A stretch of 64,000 nt of DNA from Streptomyces justiciae (GCF_015163075.1 NZ_JADDXU010000007.1:310001-374000); one strand, 5' to 3'; shown: positions 50,819 to 59,749, counted from the stretch's first letter. Numbers and translations: made by a program. The notes: a model not told the origin generated them from the sequence alone.

Positions 50819-53275
50819 ATGGCCCGCCGCAGCACGAAGACCCCGCCGCCCGACGACTCGTACGAGGAGAAGATCCTCGACATCGACGTCGTCGACGAGA
50901 TGCAGGGCTCCTTCCTCGAGTACGCGTACTCGGTCATCTACTCCCGAGCCCTGCCGGACGCCCGCGACGGCCTCAAGCCGGTGCACCGGCGCATCGTCTA
51001 CCAGATGAACGAGATGGGGCTGCGCCCCGACCGCGGCTATGTGAAGTGCGCCCGCGTCGTCGGCGAGGTCATGGGTAAGTTGCACCCGCACGGCGACTCG
51101 TCGATCTACGACGCCCTGGTGCGCATGGCCCAGCCCTTCTCGATGCGCGTCCCCCTGGTCGACGGCCACGGCAACTTCGGCTCGCTGGGCAACGACGACC
51201 CGCCGGCCGCCATGCGGTACACCGAGTGCCGGCAGGCGCAGGCGACGAGCCTGATGACCGAGTCGATCGACGAGGACACGGTCGACTTCGCGCCGAACTA
51301 CGACGGCCAGGAGCAGGAGCCGGTGGCCCTGCCCGCCGCGTTCCCGAACCTGCTGGTCAACGGCTCGTCGGGCATCGCGGTCGGTATGGCCACGAACATG
51401 CCGCCGCACAACCTCTCCGAGGTCATCGCGGCCGCCCGCCACCTGATCCGCTACCCGAACGCGGATCTGGACACCCTGATGAAGCACGTCCCCGGCCCCG
51501 ACCTGCCCACGGGCGGCCGGATCGTCGGCCTCTCCGGCATCCGGGACGCGTACGAGACGGGCCGAGGCACCTTCAAGATCCGGGCGACGGTCTCGGTGGA
51601 GACGGTGACGGCCCGCCGTAAGGGCCTGGTCATCACCGAGCTGCCCTTCACGGTCGGCCCGGAGAAGGTCATCGCCAAGATCAAGGACCTGGTCGGCTCG
51701 AAGAAGATCCAGGGCATCGCCGACGTCAAGGACCTCACCGACCGTGCGCACGGCCTGCGTCTGGTCATCGAGATCAAGAACGGCTTCGTGCCGGAGGCGG
51801 TCCTGGAGCAGCTCTACAAGCTGACGCCGATGGAGGAGTCCTTCGGCATCAACAACGTGGCGCTGGTCGACGGCCAGCCGCTGACGCTGGGCCTGAAGGA
51901 GCTCCTGGAGGTCTACCTCGACCACCGCTTCGAGGTCGTCCGCCGCCGCAGCGAGTTCCGCCGCACCAAGCGCCGCGACCGCCTCCACCTGGTCGAGGGC
52001 CTGCTGACGGCGCTGCTGGACATCGACGAGGTCATCCGCCTCATCCGGCAGAGCGAGAACTCCGCGCAGGCCAAGGAGCGCCTGATGGAGCGCTTCTCCC
52101 TGTCGGAGATCCAGACGCAGTACATCCTGGACACGCCGCTGCGCCGCCTCACCAAGTTCGACCGCATCGAGCTGGAGTCCGAGAAGGACCGGCTCAACAC
52201 GGAGATCGAGGAGCTGACCGCGATCCTCGACTCGGACGCGGAGCTGCGCAAGCTGGTCTCCGCCGAACTGGCCGCGGTGGCCAAGAAGTTCGGCACCGAC
52301 CGGCGTACGGTCCTGCTCGAGTCGGCGGGCGCCCCCGCGGCCGCGGTGCCGCTCCAGGTGGCGGACGACCCGTGCCGGGTGCTGCTGTCCTCGACGGGCC
52401 TGCTGGCGCGTACGGCCAACGGCGAGCCGTTCCCGGCGGACGCCGACGGCAAGCGCGTCAAGCACGACGTGATCGTCTCGGCGGTCCCGGCGACCGCGCG
52501 CGGCGAGATCGGCGCGGTGACGTCGGAGGGCCGCCTGCTGCGGATCAACGTCGTGGACCTGCCGCAGCTGCCGGAGACGGCGTCGGCGCCGAACCTCGCC
52601 GGAGGCGCCCCGCTGTCGGAGTTCGTGTCGTTGAACGACGGCGAGACGGTGGTCTGCCTGATCACCCTCGACGAGTCGTCGCCCGGCCTGGCGCTCGGCA
52701 CGGAACAGGGCGTCGTGAAGCGTGTCGTCCCCGACTACCCCTCGAACAAGGAGGAGTTGGAGGTCATCACGCTCAAGGACGGCGACCGGATCGTCGGCGC
52801 GGTGGAACTCCGTACGGGCGACGAGGATCTGGTCTTCATCACGGACGACGCCCAGCTGCTCCGCTACCAGGCCGCGCAGGTCCGCCCGCAGGGCCGTCCG
52901 GCGGGCGGCATGGCGGGCATCAAGCTCGCGGACGGCGCGAAGGTCATCTCCTTCACGGCGGTGGACCCGGCGGCGGACGCGGTGGTGTTCACGGTCGCGG
53001 GCTCGCGCGGCACGCTGGACGACTCGGTCCAGACGACGGCCAAGCTGACCCCGTTCGACCAGTACCCGCGCAAGGGCCGCGCGACCGGTGGCGTCCGCTG
53101 CCAGCGCTTCCTGAAGGGCGAGGACTGCCTGTCCTTCGCCTGGGCGGGCGCCGTCCCGGCGAAGGCGGCCCAGAAGAACGGCACCCCGGCCGACCTCCCG
53201 GAGATGGACCCGCGCCGTGACGGTTCGGGTGTGTCGCTGGCGAAGACGGTGTCGGTGGTGGCGGGGCCGGTCTAG
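50819..53275 (+). CDS. parC: DNA topoisomerase IV subunit A
   Basis: An 818-aa type IIA topoisomerase A subunit. The catalytic Tyr134 is in AAMRYTECR. The quinolone region reads HPHGDSSIYDALVRMAQ, with Ser at the position where resistance changes occur, so it looks sensitive type. The C-terminal beta-pinwheel (about 510-800) has no canonical GyrA box, which favours ParC (decatenation) over GyrA. parE is not in this window. The stop overlaps the convergent CobW gene by 4 bp. Confidence 0.92.
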   Translation: MARRSTKTPPPDDSYEEKILDIDVVDEMQGSFLEYAYSVIYSRALPDARDGLKPVHRRIVYQMNEMGLRPDRGYVKCARVVGEVMGKLHPHGDSSIYDALVRMAQPFSMRVPLVDGHGNFGSLGNDDPPAAMRYTECRQAQATSLMTESIDEDTVDFAPNYDGQEQEPVALPAAFPNLLVNGSSGIAVGMATNMPPHNLSEVIAAARHLIRYPNADLDTLMKHVPGPDLPTGGRIVGLSGIRDAYETGRGTFKIRATVSVETVTARRKGLVITELPFTVGPEKVIAKIKDLVGSKKIQGIADVKDLTDRAHGLRLVIEIKNGFVPEAVLEQLYKLTPMEESFGINNVALVDGQPLTLGLKELLEVYLDHRFEVVRRRSEFRRTKRRDRLHLVEGLLTALLDIDEVIRLIRQSENSAQAKERLMERFSLSEIQTQYILDTPLRRLTKFDRIELESEKDRLNTEIEELTAILDSDAELRKLVSAELAAVAKKFGTDRRTVLLESAGAPAAAVPLQVADDPCRVLLSSTGLLARTANGEPFPADADGKRVKHDVIVSAVPATARGEIGAVTSEGRLLRINVVDLPQLPETASAPNLAGGAPLSEFVSLNDGETVVCLITLDESSPGLALGTEQGVVKRVVPDYPSNKEELEVITLKDGDRIVGAVELRTGDEDLVFITDDAQLLRYQAAQVRPQGRPAGGMAGIKLADGAKVISFTAVDPAADAVVFTVAGSRGTLDDSVQTTAKLTPFDQYPRKGRATGGVRCQRFLKGEDCLSFAWAGAVPAKAAQKNGTPADLPEMDPRRDGSGVSLAKTVSVVAGPV

Positions 53276-54339
53276 AGCTCGGGATCCCGCAGGTCGTCTT
53301 CGGGATTCTGTACGTACCGCAGGACGCCCCACATACCGTGCTCGTCGGCGGTGTGCGGGGCGTCGCTCTTGCCCGCCTCCAGCTCCTTGCCGAGGGCGGG
53401 GGCGTCGATGCCGGAGCCGATGAGGACGAGCTGGGTGAGCCGGGGATCGCTCGCCCACGGCTCGGGATAGAACCGCAGGAACCGGCCGACGGCGTGCACG
53501 GCATACCGGTTGCGAACGTCGTACGCCCCGAAGTCGACGTACCCCTTGATCCGGTACAGCCCCGCGGGCCGGCTGTCGAGGAACTGCATCAACCGGCGCG
53601 GGTCGAGCGGCACTTCGGAGACGAAGGAGAGGCTGTCGTAGGCGGTGTGCAGATGACCGGAGTGCCCTTCTGCGTCATGTCCGTGATGGAGGTCGTCGAA
53701 GGACAGCTGCCCGATGCGCTCCTCGCTCGGCTTGCAGTCGAACAGGAACTCGGGGTCGATGCGCCCGTAGACGGCGGGTACGACGACGCTGGCGCGGTCG
53801 ACGAGACCGTGGACCAGCCCTAGAACCCGGTCCCGGTCGCCGGCCCGGTCGAGCTTGTTGACGACGACGAGGTCTGCGAGGGCGAGGTGCCGGTCGAGCT
53901 CCGGGTGCTTGGCGCGGGTGTCGTCGAACTCGGCGGCGTCGACGACCTCGACGAGCCCGCCGTAGACGATGCCGGGATGCTCGCTGGCGAGCAGCATGCG
54001 CACGAGTTCCTGCGGCTCGGCGAGCCCGCTGGCCTCGATGACGATGACGTCGATGCCGGTGTCGGGCCGGGCGAGGCGCTCGAGGTAGCTGTCGAGCTCA
54101 CTGGCGTCGACGGCACAGCACAGGCAGCCGTTGCCGAGGGAGACGGTGGAGTCCCCCAGCGCACCCGCAACCGCCATCGCGTCGATCTCGATGGCCCCGA
54201 AGTCGTTGACGATCGCGCCGATGCGGCTGCCGCCGCTGCGGTGGAGGAGGTGGTTGAGGAGCGTGGTCTTGCCGGAACCCAGGAATCCGGCGAGGACGAC
54301 GACCGGGATCTGCCGCTGACCGGGGCTCGGCTGACGCAA
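53272..54339 (-). CDS. CobW/COG0523-family GTPase
   Basis: A 355-aa G3E GTPase metallochaperone. Walker A GFLGSGKTT (residues 18-26), the metal motif CLCC (C72, C74, C75), NKLDRAGDRD guanine motif, a His-rich metal loop HHGHDAEGHSGHLH (about 230-245), and a CobW_C domain from about 255. Such proteins deliver zinc or other metals, often under Zur control. TTG at 54339 with GAGG upstream is the chosen start; no ATG fits. Upstream 54437-54453 has no convincing Zur box. Confidence 0.88.
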   Translation of the reverse strand: MRQPSPGQRQIPVVVLAGFLGSGKTTLLNHLLHRSGGSRIGAIVNDFGAIEIDAMAVAGALGDSTVSLGNGCLCCAVDASELDSYLERLARPDTGIDVIVIEASGLAEPQELVRMLLASEHPGIVYGGLVEVVDAAEFDDTRAKHPELDRHLALADLVVVNKLDRAGDRDRVLGLVHGLVDRASVVVPAVYGRIDPEFLFDCKPSEERIGQLSFDDLHHGHDAEGHSGHLHTAYDSLSFVSEVPLDPRRLMQFLDSRPAGLYRIKGYVDFGAYDVRNRYAVHAVGRFLRFYPEPWASDPRLTQLVLIGSGIDAPALGKELEAGKSDAPHTADEHGMWGVLRYVQNPEDDLRDPEL

Positions 54340-54660
54340 CGTGCGACCTCTTTCGCGCTGGTACGCGCGCCGGATCGCGGCTCCGGCGCATGTACGAGGT
54401 TTGAATGCCGGACCAGGATACGAGCCGGAAGAATCACTGCGAAGTGAACGATTGTTAGCAGCACTTGCGGGGCAGACGTTGGGCATGGCGCCGGTTCGTG
54501 CGACCCTCGCTTCCTTCCGTGCGCCTCCTCTCCGCCTCCCTGCCGACCAGAGCCGCTCGGCACCCTGGGAGACGGCAAGCGCCGCCCTCCGCTCGCCGGT
54601 CCCCAACAGTCGACCCGCACCCCGACGACCGGCGGACGGCCGCCTGATTCGGGGGTTGAC
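54340..54660. other. Intergenic region between the CobW and DUF6082 genes
   Basis: 321 bp between divergent genes. Only shadow frames are open. TTGACA at 54656-54661 runs into the first ATG of the DUF6082 gene, which raises doubt about that start. Confidence 0.4.
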
Positions 54661-55218
54661 ATGGCCACACAGAATTTTGGGATACGGAGGCTGATGGCTG
54701 TCGCCTCGGCCGGGGTCGGGCTGGCGGCGGGCGCCGCCGTCTCCTTGGCCGCACAGCGGCCCACGCTCAGCGCCTTGCGCACGCGCGTGGAGCTTCTGGA
54801 ACAGGCCGCCCAGACGCAGCACCAGACCAACTTCGCCTACCAGCAGCGCCAGCACTGGGAGTTGCTGAGCAAGGCCATGGACGATCCTGACCTGGCCGAG
54901 GTGCTGGACGCCTACAACGGCACGGTCCCGCCGAGGAAGCAGCGGCAGTTCCTCTTCGCCAACGCCCTTTACACCAATGCGCTCTGTTACTACCGCATGG
55001 GCAACATCACCCGCGACGAGTTCTTCGGGTTCGCACGGAGCATGCTCCAGAACCCGGTCTTCCGTGAGTACTGGTACGCCACCCGCCCGCACCGGGCCAC
55101 GCTGATCGACACATCCGACGAAGCCAAGCTCGGACGCATGGTTGACGACCTTCTGGCTCAGTTGGAGGAGGCGGACGGCGACGAGTGGTGGGTCGTCGGA
55201 GAACCGCCGAGCGAGTAG
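54661..55218 (+). CDS. DUF6082 family protein
   Basis: A 185-aa protein with one N-terminal membrane helix (LMAVASAGVGLAAGAAVSLA) and a helical cytosolic domain containing NFAYQQRQHWELLSKAMDDP and FFGFARSMLQNPVFREYW. I assign it to DUF6082, a Streptomyces family of unknown function. Two starts are possible: ATG 54661 (after GGGGG, overlapping a TTGACA) or ATG 54694, which has GGAGG 3 nt upstream. It is followed by two small paralogous genes on the same strand. Confidence 0.78.
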   Translation: MATQNFGIRRLMAVASAGVGLAAGAAVSLAAQRPTLSALRTRVELLEQAAQTQHQTNFAYQQRQHWELLSKAMDDPDLAEVLDAYNGTVPPRKQRQFLFANALYTNALCYYRMGNITRDEFFGFARSMLQNPVFREYWYATRPHRATLIDTSDEAKLGRMVDDLLAQLEEADGDEWWVVGEPPSE

Positions 55219-55486
55219 GGCGTTTCCACCACCCCCGGCGCGCGTGGACGTCCGGTGCTCCATCCCCTTGTGCACATCACACGGTTGGGCGGTAACAAAG
55301 CAGTAAACCGTCGCGTTGCCTCAGGTGCCAACAAGGTTGACTACTGCGCATCTTGCGGAACGGGCCTACCCCCGCCGTACCACCGTCCACGCTGCTGGTT
55401 GTCGAGGCCGTGACCCCACCCGGGCCGCATCACAACGCGCAGCACAAGTGCGCACCTGCCTCGACATCAGAAGGAATGCCAGAACA

Positions 55487-55726
55487 GTGAGCCAGATCAT
55501 CCGTCGGATTGGTACCCCGCCCAGCGCAAGGGGAAGCGCCACCGGTGCCAATTGCCCCGATATCTTCGAGCTCTCCGACGGAAGGTTCGCTGTCATCGGC
55601 ACGGACATCACCGACGAACTCGACGCCCAGCTCCCTTCCGACGCGTCCAGAGCCGACTACGAGCGCATCGTCGTGGTCACCCGCGAGACTCTCATCCACG
55701 CCAAGGCTGACATCCCTGACGCATAG
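55487..55726 (+). CDS. Small CPDIFEL-motif protein (copy 1)
   Basis: A 79-aa protein starting at GTG 55487 (AAGGA 11 nt upstream). It reads RRIGTPPSARGSATGANCPD then IFELSDGRFAVIGTDITDEL and ends ETLIHAKADIPDA. It is a clear paralogue of the next gene, with the shared core CPDIFELSDGxFAV, ELDAxLPxDASRAD and ERIVVxTRETLI. No known family is named for it here; similar short proteins are widespread in Streptomyces genomes as hypotheticals. One conserved Cys. Preceded by a 268-bp gap with only a weak ACGGTT/AACCGT repeat. Confidence 0.78.
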   Translation: MSQIIRRIGTPPSARGSATGANCPDIFELSDGRFAVIGTDITDELDAQLPSDASRADYERIVVVTRETLIHAKADIPDA

Positions 55727-55882
55727 TCGCCGGGGGCAGTCCCCTCCCCCGGCGCGCTCACTTGCTCCGTCAGCCTGTCTTCGTTTGCCCTCGACAGTCC
55801 CAGTGCCCTGCGGTTCCCTCCGCAGGGCACCTCGGGGCGGCAACAGCCTGACCGCAAGGTCCCACACGAAAGGCCGACATCC

Positions 55883-56125
55883 ATGCGAACGACCGTCGTT
55901 CGCCGTATCGGCGACTCGCCCCGTCAGCGGGGCAGCATGTCCGGACAGTCCTGCCCCGACATCTTCGAGCTCAGTGACGGCAGTTTCGCCGTCGTCGGCA
56001 GAGAGGCCACGGCCGAACTCGACGCCGAGCTGCCACCGGACGCCTCGCGAGCGGACCACGAACGCATCGTCGTCATCACACGCGAAACCCTGATCGCGGC
56101 CAAGAAGGACATCCCCGACGCCTGA
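55883..56125 (+). CDS. Small CPDIFEL-motif protein (copy 2)
   Basis: An 80-aa paralogue of the preceding gene: MRTTVVRRIGDSPRQRGSMS, then CPDIFELSDGSFAVVGREAT and a C-terminus ETLIAAKKDIPDA. ATG 55883 with AAAGG upstream. The variable N-terminal third and conserved remainder suggest a shared fold with diverging partner. A hairpin follows. Function unknown. Confidence 0.8.
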   Translation: MRTTVVRRIGDSPRQRGSMSGQSCPDIFELSDGSFAVVGREATAELDAELPPDASRADHERIVVITRETLIAAKKDIPDA

Positions 56126-56144
56126 CCTCGCGCTCAGGCCGTCA

Positions 56145-56177
56145 GCGGGCTCGGCATCGTGCGGTGCCGAGCCCCGC
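56145..56177. terminator. Terminator between small gene and citrate synthase gene
   Basis: Stem GCGGGCTCGGCA (56145-56156) / TGCCGAGCCCCGC (56165-56177) with a single bulge, between convergent genes. Confidence 0.75.
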
Positions 56178-56194
56178 GCAGGCGCACGCGACCG

Positions 56195-57361
56195 TCACAC
56201 CGTCGTCGGCACCGCCACCGGCGCCCCCGGCCCCACATACCGCGCCACCGGACGGATGATCTTCGAGTCCTCCGCCTGTTCCAGGACGTTGGCGCTCCAC
56301 CCCACCACCCGCCCCGCCGCGAACGTCGGGGTGAACATCTCGCGCGGCAATCCGCACAGCTCCATGACCACGCCCGCGTAGAACTCGACGTTGGTGTGGA
56401 GTTCGCGGCCGGGCTTCAGCTCGGACAGGATCGCTTCGACCTGTCGCTCCACCTCCACCGCGAAGGCGACGCGCGGACCGCCGAACCCCTGGGCGATCTC
56501 GCGCAGCATCCGGGAGCGGGGGTCCTCGGTGCGGTAGATCGCGTGGCCGAAGCCCATGATGCGCTCGCCCGCGAGGACGCGTTCACGGATCCAGGGGTCG
56601 ATGCGGTCCGGGGTCCGGATCGCGTCCAGCGTGTCCAGCGCACGGCTGGGCGCACCGCCGTGCAGCGGCCCCGAAAGTGCCCCTACGGCGCCCACCAGGC
56701 AGGCCGCCGCGTCCGCACCCGTCGACGTGATGACCCGCGCCGTGAAGGTTGATGCATTGAAGCCGTGATCAATGGTTGAGATCAAGTATTGCTCGATCGC
56801 CCGAGCCTGTCGCGGTTCCGGCTCCGAACCCGTCAACATGTACAGGTAGTTGGCGGCGTACGAGAGATCCTCGCGCGGCTCGACCGGCTCCAGCCCCTTC
56901 CCCAGCCGGTGCAGTGCGGTCAGCAAGGTGGGCACCGCGGCGGCCGCCACGATCGTGTCCCTGCGGCGCTCGTCCGCGTCGATGTCGTACACCGGCCGGA
57001 AGCCCTTCGCCGCGCCCAGCAGCGACAGCGCCGTACGCATCCCGGCGAGCGGACCGGAGCTCACACCCGCGGCCGCGATGGCGGGCAGCGCCGCACGGAC
57101 ACCCTCCGGCAGCCGGCGCAGCGCCGCGGTCTCGGCGGCGAAGGCGGCGCTCCGCGCGGTGTCCGGCAGTTCGCCGTGGACCAGGAGATGCCAGACGTCC
57201 TCGAAGCTGCGGGTCTGCGCAAGCTCGACGGCCGAGTACTGGCGATAGTGATAGAAGCCCTCGAGCCCCCGGACGTCACCGATCTCGGTGTCGGTGACGA
57301 CGACGCCCGCGAGTCCTCGCGGTACGTCGACGAGGGTGGCTGCGGCCCTGTTGACGGACAT
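56195..57361 (-). CDS. citA: Citrate synthase family protein
   Basis: A 388-aa type II citrate synthase (citrate/2-methylcitrate synthase family, dimeric Gram-positive form). Substrate and catalytic histidines: H199 in TIDHGFNASTF, H234 in GPLHGGAP, H273 in GFGHAIYR. The usual catalytic Asp in NVDFYSG is Glu here (E326 in NVEFYAG), which may alter activity or substrate. It condenses oxaloacetate with an acyl-CoA. GGGAGG precedes the ATG. Divergent from an HTH-fused paralogue, with a perfect palindrome between. The symbol follows Streptomyces usage and is tentative. Confidence 0.88.
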   Translation of the reverse strand: MSVNRAAATLVDVPRGLAGVVVTDTEIGDVRGLEGFYHYRQYSAVELAQTRSFEDVWHLLVHGELPDTARSAAFAAETAALRRLPEGVRAALPAIAAAGVSSGPLAGMRTALSLLGAAKGFRPVYDIDADERRRDTIVAAAAVPTLLTALHRLGKGLEPVEPREDLSYAANYLYMLTGSEPEPRQARAIEQYLISTIDHGFNASTFTARVITSTGADAAACLVGAVGALSGPLHGGAPSRALDTLDAIRTPDRIDPWIRERVLAGERIMGFGHAIYRTEDPRSRMLREIAQGFGGPRVAFAVEVERQVEAILSELKPGRELHTNVEFYAGVVMELCGLPREMFTPTFAAGRVVGWSANVLEQAEDSKIIRPVARYVGPGAPVAVPTTV

Positions 57362-57413
57362 GTTTCCTCCCTGGACTTGATTCGACTGTCGATGATTGAC
57401 TTGCTAGCTGTCA

Positions 57414-57432
57414 ATATTGATTGAATCAATAT
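57414..57432. promoter_or_regulatory. Perfect operator-like palindrome between the two citrate synthase genes
   Basis: ATATTGATTGAATCAATAT: 9-bp perfect arms around one base, very AT-rich in this genome. It lies 53 bp from the citA start and 28 bp from the HTH-citrate synthase start. A TTGACA for citA is adjacent on the minus strand (about 57415-57410). Confidence 0.7.
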
Positions 57433-57459
57433 GCAGTCCATACGGATACGGTGTGCCCC

Positions 57460-58719
57460 ATGCGCGATCACGAACCCGCCCCCTCCCTCCACGGGGACCG
57501 GCGGCTGAGCACCAAAGAGGCCGCAGAGCTGCTGGGCGTGAAGCCCGAGACCGTGTACGCCTATGTCAGCCGCGGTCAGCTCAGCAGCCGACGCGTGCCC
57601 GGTGGCCGCGGCAGCACCTTCGACGCCAAGGAGGTGGAGACCCTCGCCCGGCGCAACAAGCGTGAGAGCAGCGGGAGTTCGGGATCCGGCGGCGAGCTGT
57701 CGGTGCGGACCCGCATCACGCTCATCGACGCGGACCGGTACTACTTCCGGGGCGTGGACGCGACGGAGCTGGCCGCACGCCACTCCTACGAGGAGATCGC
57801 CGAGTGGCTCTGGACGGGGCGGATGCGGCCCGGCACGACGTTCAGCGCCCCCGACGCCTCCGTCGCCGTCGCCCGCCGCGTCGTGGACGCCCTGCCCGAA
57901 CACGCCTCGCCCACCGACCGGTTGCGGGTCGCGGCCATCGCCGCCGCGGCCGCGGACCCCCTGCGTTTCGACCTCTCCGAGGAGGCCGTACTGGGCACCG
58001 CGCGCATCCTCATCCCCACCCTGGTCGCCGCCCTGCCGCCGGTACGGACCGGCCACCGCGACGAGGGCTCGCTCGCCGAGCGGCTGTGGGCGCGGCTCAG
58101 CGCCCGCGCCGCCGACGAGGCCTCCCTGCGTGTCCTGGACACGGCCCTGGGTCTGCTCGTCGACCACGACCTCGCCGCCTCCACGCTCGCGGTGCGCGTC
58201 GCGGCCTCCGCCCGGGCGCACGCCTACGCGGCCGTCTCCGCCGGGCTCGGCGTGCTCGAAGGGCCGCTGCACGGCGCGGCCAGCGGGCTCGCCCACCGAC
58301 TGCTGAACGACGTACTCGAACAGGGTGACGCCGGCCCCGTGATCGCGGACGAGCTGCGGGCCGGACGCCGTATCCCCGGACTCGGTCACCGGCTCTACCG
58401 CGGCGAAGACCCACGCGCGCGTGCCCTGTTCGCGCTGCTGGAGGAGATCCCCCGGGCCGAACCCGCCCTCCTCGCGGCCCGCGACGTCGTCGCCACCACG
58501 GCCCGCCACACCCCGCTGCACGCCAACGTCGACCTGGCGCTCGCGGTGCTCACCGCCTCCTCGGGGATGCCCGCCACGGCCGGCGAGACGATCTTCGCCG
58601 TCGCCCGGACGGCGGGCTGGATCGCGCACGCCCTGGAGGAGTACGGCGAGCGCCCGCTGCGCATGCGGCCGAGCGGGCTCTACGTCGGCGCCAAGCCTCC
58701 TCAGCCCCTCCCCGAGTAG
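57460..58719 (+). CDS. Citrate-synthase-fold protein with N-terminal helix-turn-helix
   Basis: A 419-aa fusion. Residues about 15-66 are a MerR/excisionase-type HTH (LSTKEAAELLGVKPETVYAY, then VSRGQLSS and an Arg/Gly wing). A Ser/Gly linker (68-80) leads to a citrate synthase domain from about 84 to the end. Active-site residues are kept: H235, H271 in GPLHGAA, H310 in GLGHRLYR and D358 in NVDLALAVL. It may be an enzyme, a citrate- or CoA-sensing regulator, or both. ATG 57460 is used; an upstream frame start at 57421 falls inside the palindrome. No ribosome site; possibly leaderless. Divergent from citA. Confidence 0.85.
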   Translation: MRDHEPAPSLHGDRRLSTKEAAELLGVKPETVYAYVSRGQLSSRRVPGGRGSTFDAKEVETLARRNKRESSGSSGSGGELSVRTRITLIDADRYYFRGVDATELAARHSYEEIAEWLWTGRMRPGTTFSAPDASVAVARRVVDALPEHASPTDRLRVAAIAAAAADPLRFDLSEEAVLGTARILIPTLVAALPPVRTGHRDEGSLAERLWARLSARAADEASLRVLDTALGLLVDHDLAASTLAVRVAASARAHAYAAVSAGLGVLEGPLHGAASGLAHRLLNDVLEQGDAGPVIADELRAGRRIPGLGHRLYRGEDPRARALFALLEEIPRAEPALLAARDVVATTARHTPLHANVDLALAVLTASSGMPATAGETIFAVARTAGWIAHALEEYGERPLRMRPSGLYVGAKPPQPLPE

Positions 58720-58754
58720 CGCACCAGCGCGCCCGGAAGTCGCCGTCGGGCAAG

Positions 58755-58773
58755 TCAGGTTAGGCTCACCTCT
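58755..58773 (+). promoter_or_regulatory. IdeR/DmdR1-type iron box
   Basis: TCAGGTTAGGCTCACCTCT matches 15 of 19 positions of TTAGGTTAGGCTAACCTAA and ends at the base before the GTG start of the next gene. TAGGCT inside it (58761-58766) could be the -10, giving a leaderless mRNA. Iron-loaded DmdR1 would block transcription. Confidence 0.75.
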
Positions 58774-59718
58774 GTGAGTACGTGCTCAACCGTCTCCCGG
58801 GACCTCGACGAGCCCATCGCGGGCACCGCGGCCACCGCCAGGACCTGGCTGCTCCTGGAACAGCCCGGCCCCTGGGGCGCCCACGCGCTCACGTCGAGCC
58901 ATCTGGACCCCGTGCTGGGCCGCGCTCTGGAGAAGGCGGCGAAGGGCACGGGCGTCCGGGTCGCCCTCATCCGCCGCCCCGGGCGGCACGCCGACTGCGG
59001 TACGCCGTCCGCCCGCCAGGTGTACGTGTCCCACACCGCCCCCGGCAGCAGCTGGCTGCACAGCGCCACGATCCGCGACCCGCAGCGCCTGCTCGACCTG
59101 GACTTCGCCGCGCTCGGCGCCGGCGACCACCGCAGCTTCGACACCGTCCTCGACGGGCGCCCCCACACCGGTACCCCGCTCGCGCTCGTCTGCACCAACG
59201 GCAAGCGCGACCGCTGCTGCGCCCTCCTGGGGCGGCCGCTCGCCGCCGAACTGTCCGCCTCCGGGGTCGAGGGCGTCTGGGAGGTCACCCATCTGGGTGG
59301 ACATCGCTTCTCGCCGACGCTGCTCGTCCTGCCGTACGGCTACGCGTACGGCCGCGTCGGGGCCCACGCCGTCAAGGAGATCCTGCACAGCGCCCAGGAC
59401 GGCCGGATCGTCGTGGAGGGGTGCCGCGGGAGCTCGGCCTGGGAACGGCCGGGGCAGGCGGCCGAACTGGCCGTGCGTGCGGCGGCGGACGAGTACGCGG
59501 CGGACGCGCTGGCCGTCGTACGGACGGAGGGCGCGGCACCGCGCTGGGAGGTGACCGTCGCCCACGTGGACGGGCGCCGCTGGCGGGTCGTCGTGGCCCA
59601 GGGCGCGTCCCTGCCGCCCCGCGCGGAGAGCTGCGGGACGTCGGTGCTCGGCTCGCCCGCGCGGATGGACGTGGTGGCGGTGCGGGAGTTGACGCCACCC
59701 TCGGCGCTGGCGAGCTGA
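58774..59718 (+). CDS. Sucrase/ferredoxin-like (thioredoxin-fold [2Fe-2S]) protein
   Basis: A 314-aa protein of the sucrase/ferredoxin-like family (PF06999). The N-terminal half is unassigned; the ferredoxin-like part carries CTNGKRDRCCALLGRP (C140, C148, C149) and GGHRFSPTLLVLPYGYAYGR, with a later Cys in EGCRGSSAW. It probably binds a [2Fe-2S] cluster and may transfer electrons in iron uptake or reduction. The iron box directly before the GTG argues for induction under iron limitation. It lies between the citrate synthase pair and a two-component system. Confidence 0.83.
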   Translation: MSTCSTVSRDLDEPIAGTAATARTWLLLEQPGPWGAHALTSSHLDPVLGRALEKAAKGTGVRVALIRRPGRHADCGTPSARQVYVSHTAPGSSWLHSATIRDPQRLLDLDFAALGAGDHRSFDTVLDGRPHTGTPLALVCTNGKRDRCCALLGRPLAAELSASGVEGVWEVTHLGGHRFSPTLLVLPYGYAYGRVGAHAVKEILHSAQDGRIVVEGCRGSSAWERPGQAAELAVRAAADEYAADALAVVRTEGAAPRWEVTVAHVDGRRWRVVVAQGASLPPRAESCGTSVLGSPARMDVVAVRELTPPSALAS

Positions 59719-59749
59719 ACCAGCCGAACAAGGTGGTCAAGGGCCTCGT

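Noticed and set aside
50453..53458. 1001-codon minus-strand frame opposite parC
   Set aside because: Antisense shadow; ParC motifs are unmistakable on the plus strand.
54437..54453. Zur box upstream of the CobW-family gene
   Set aside because: TGAACGATTGTTAGC lacks the dyad symmetry of a Zur site.
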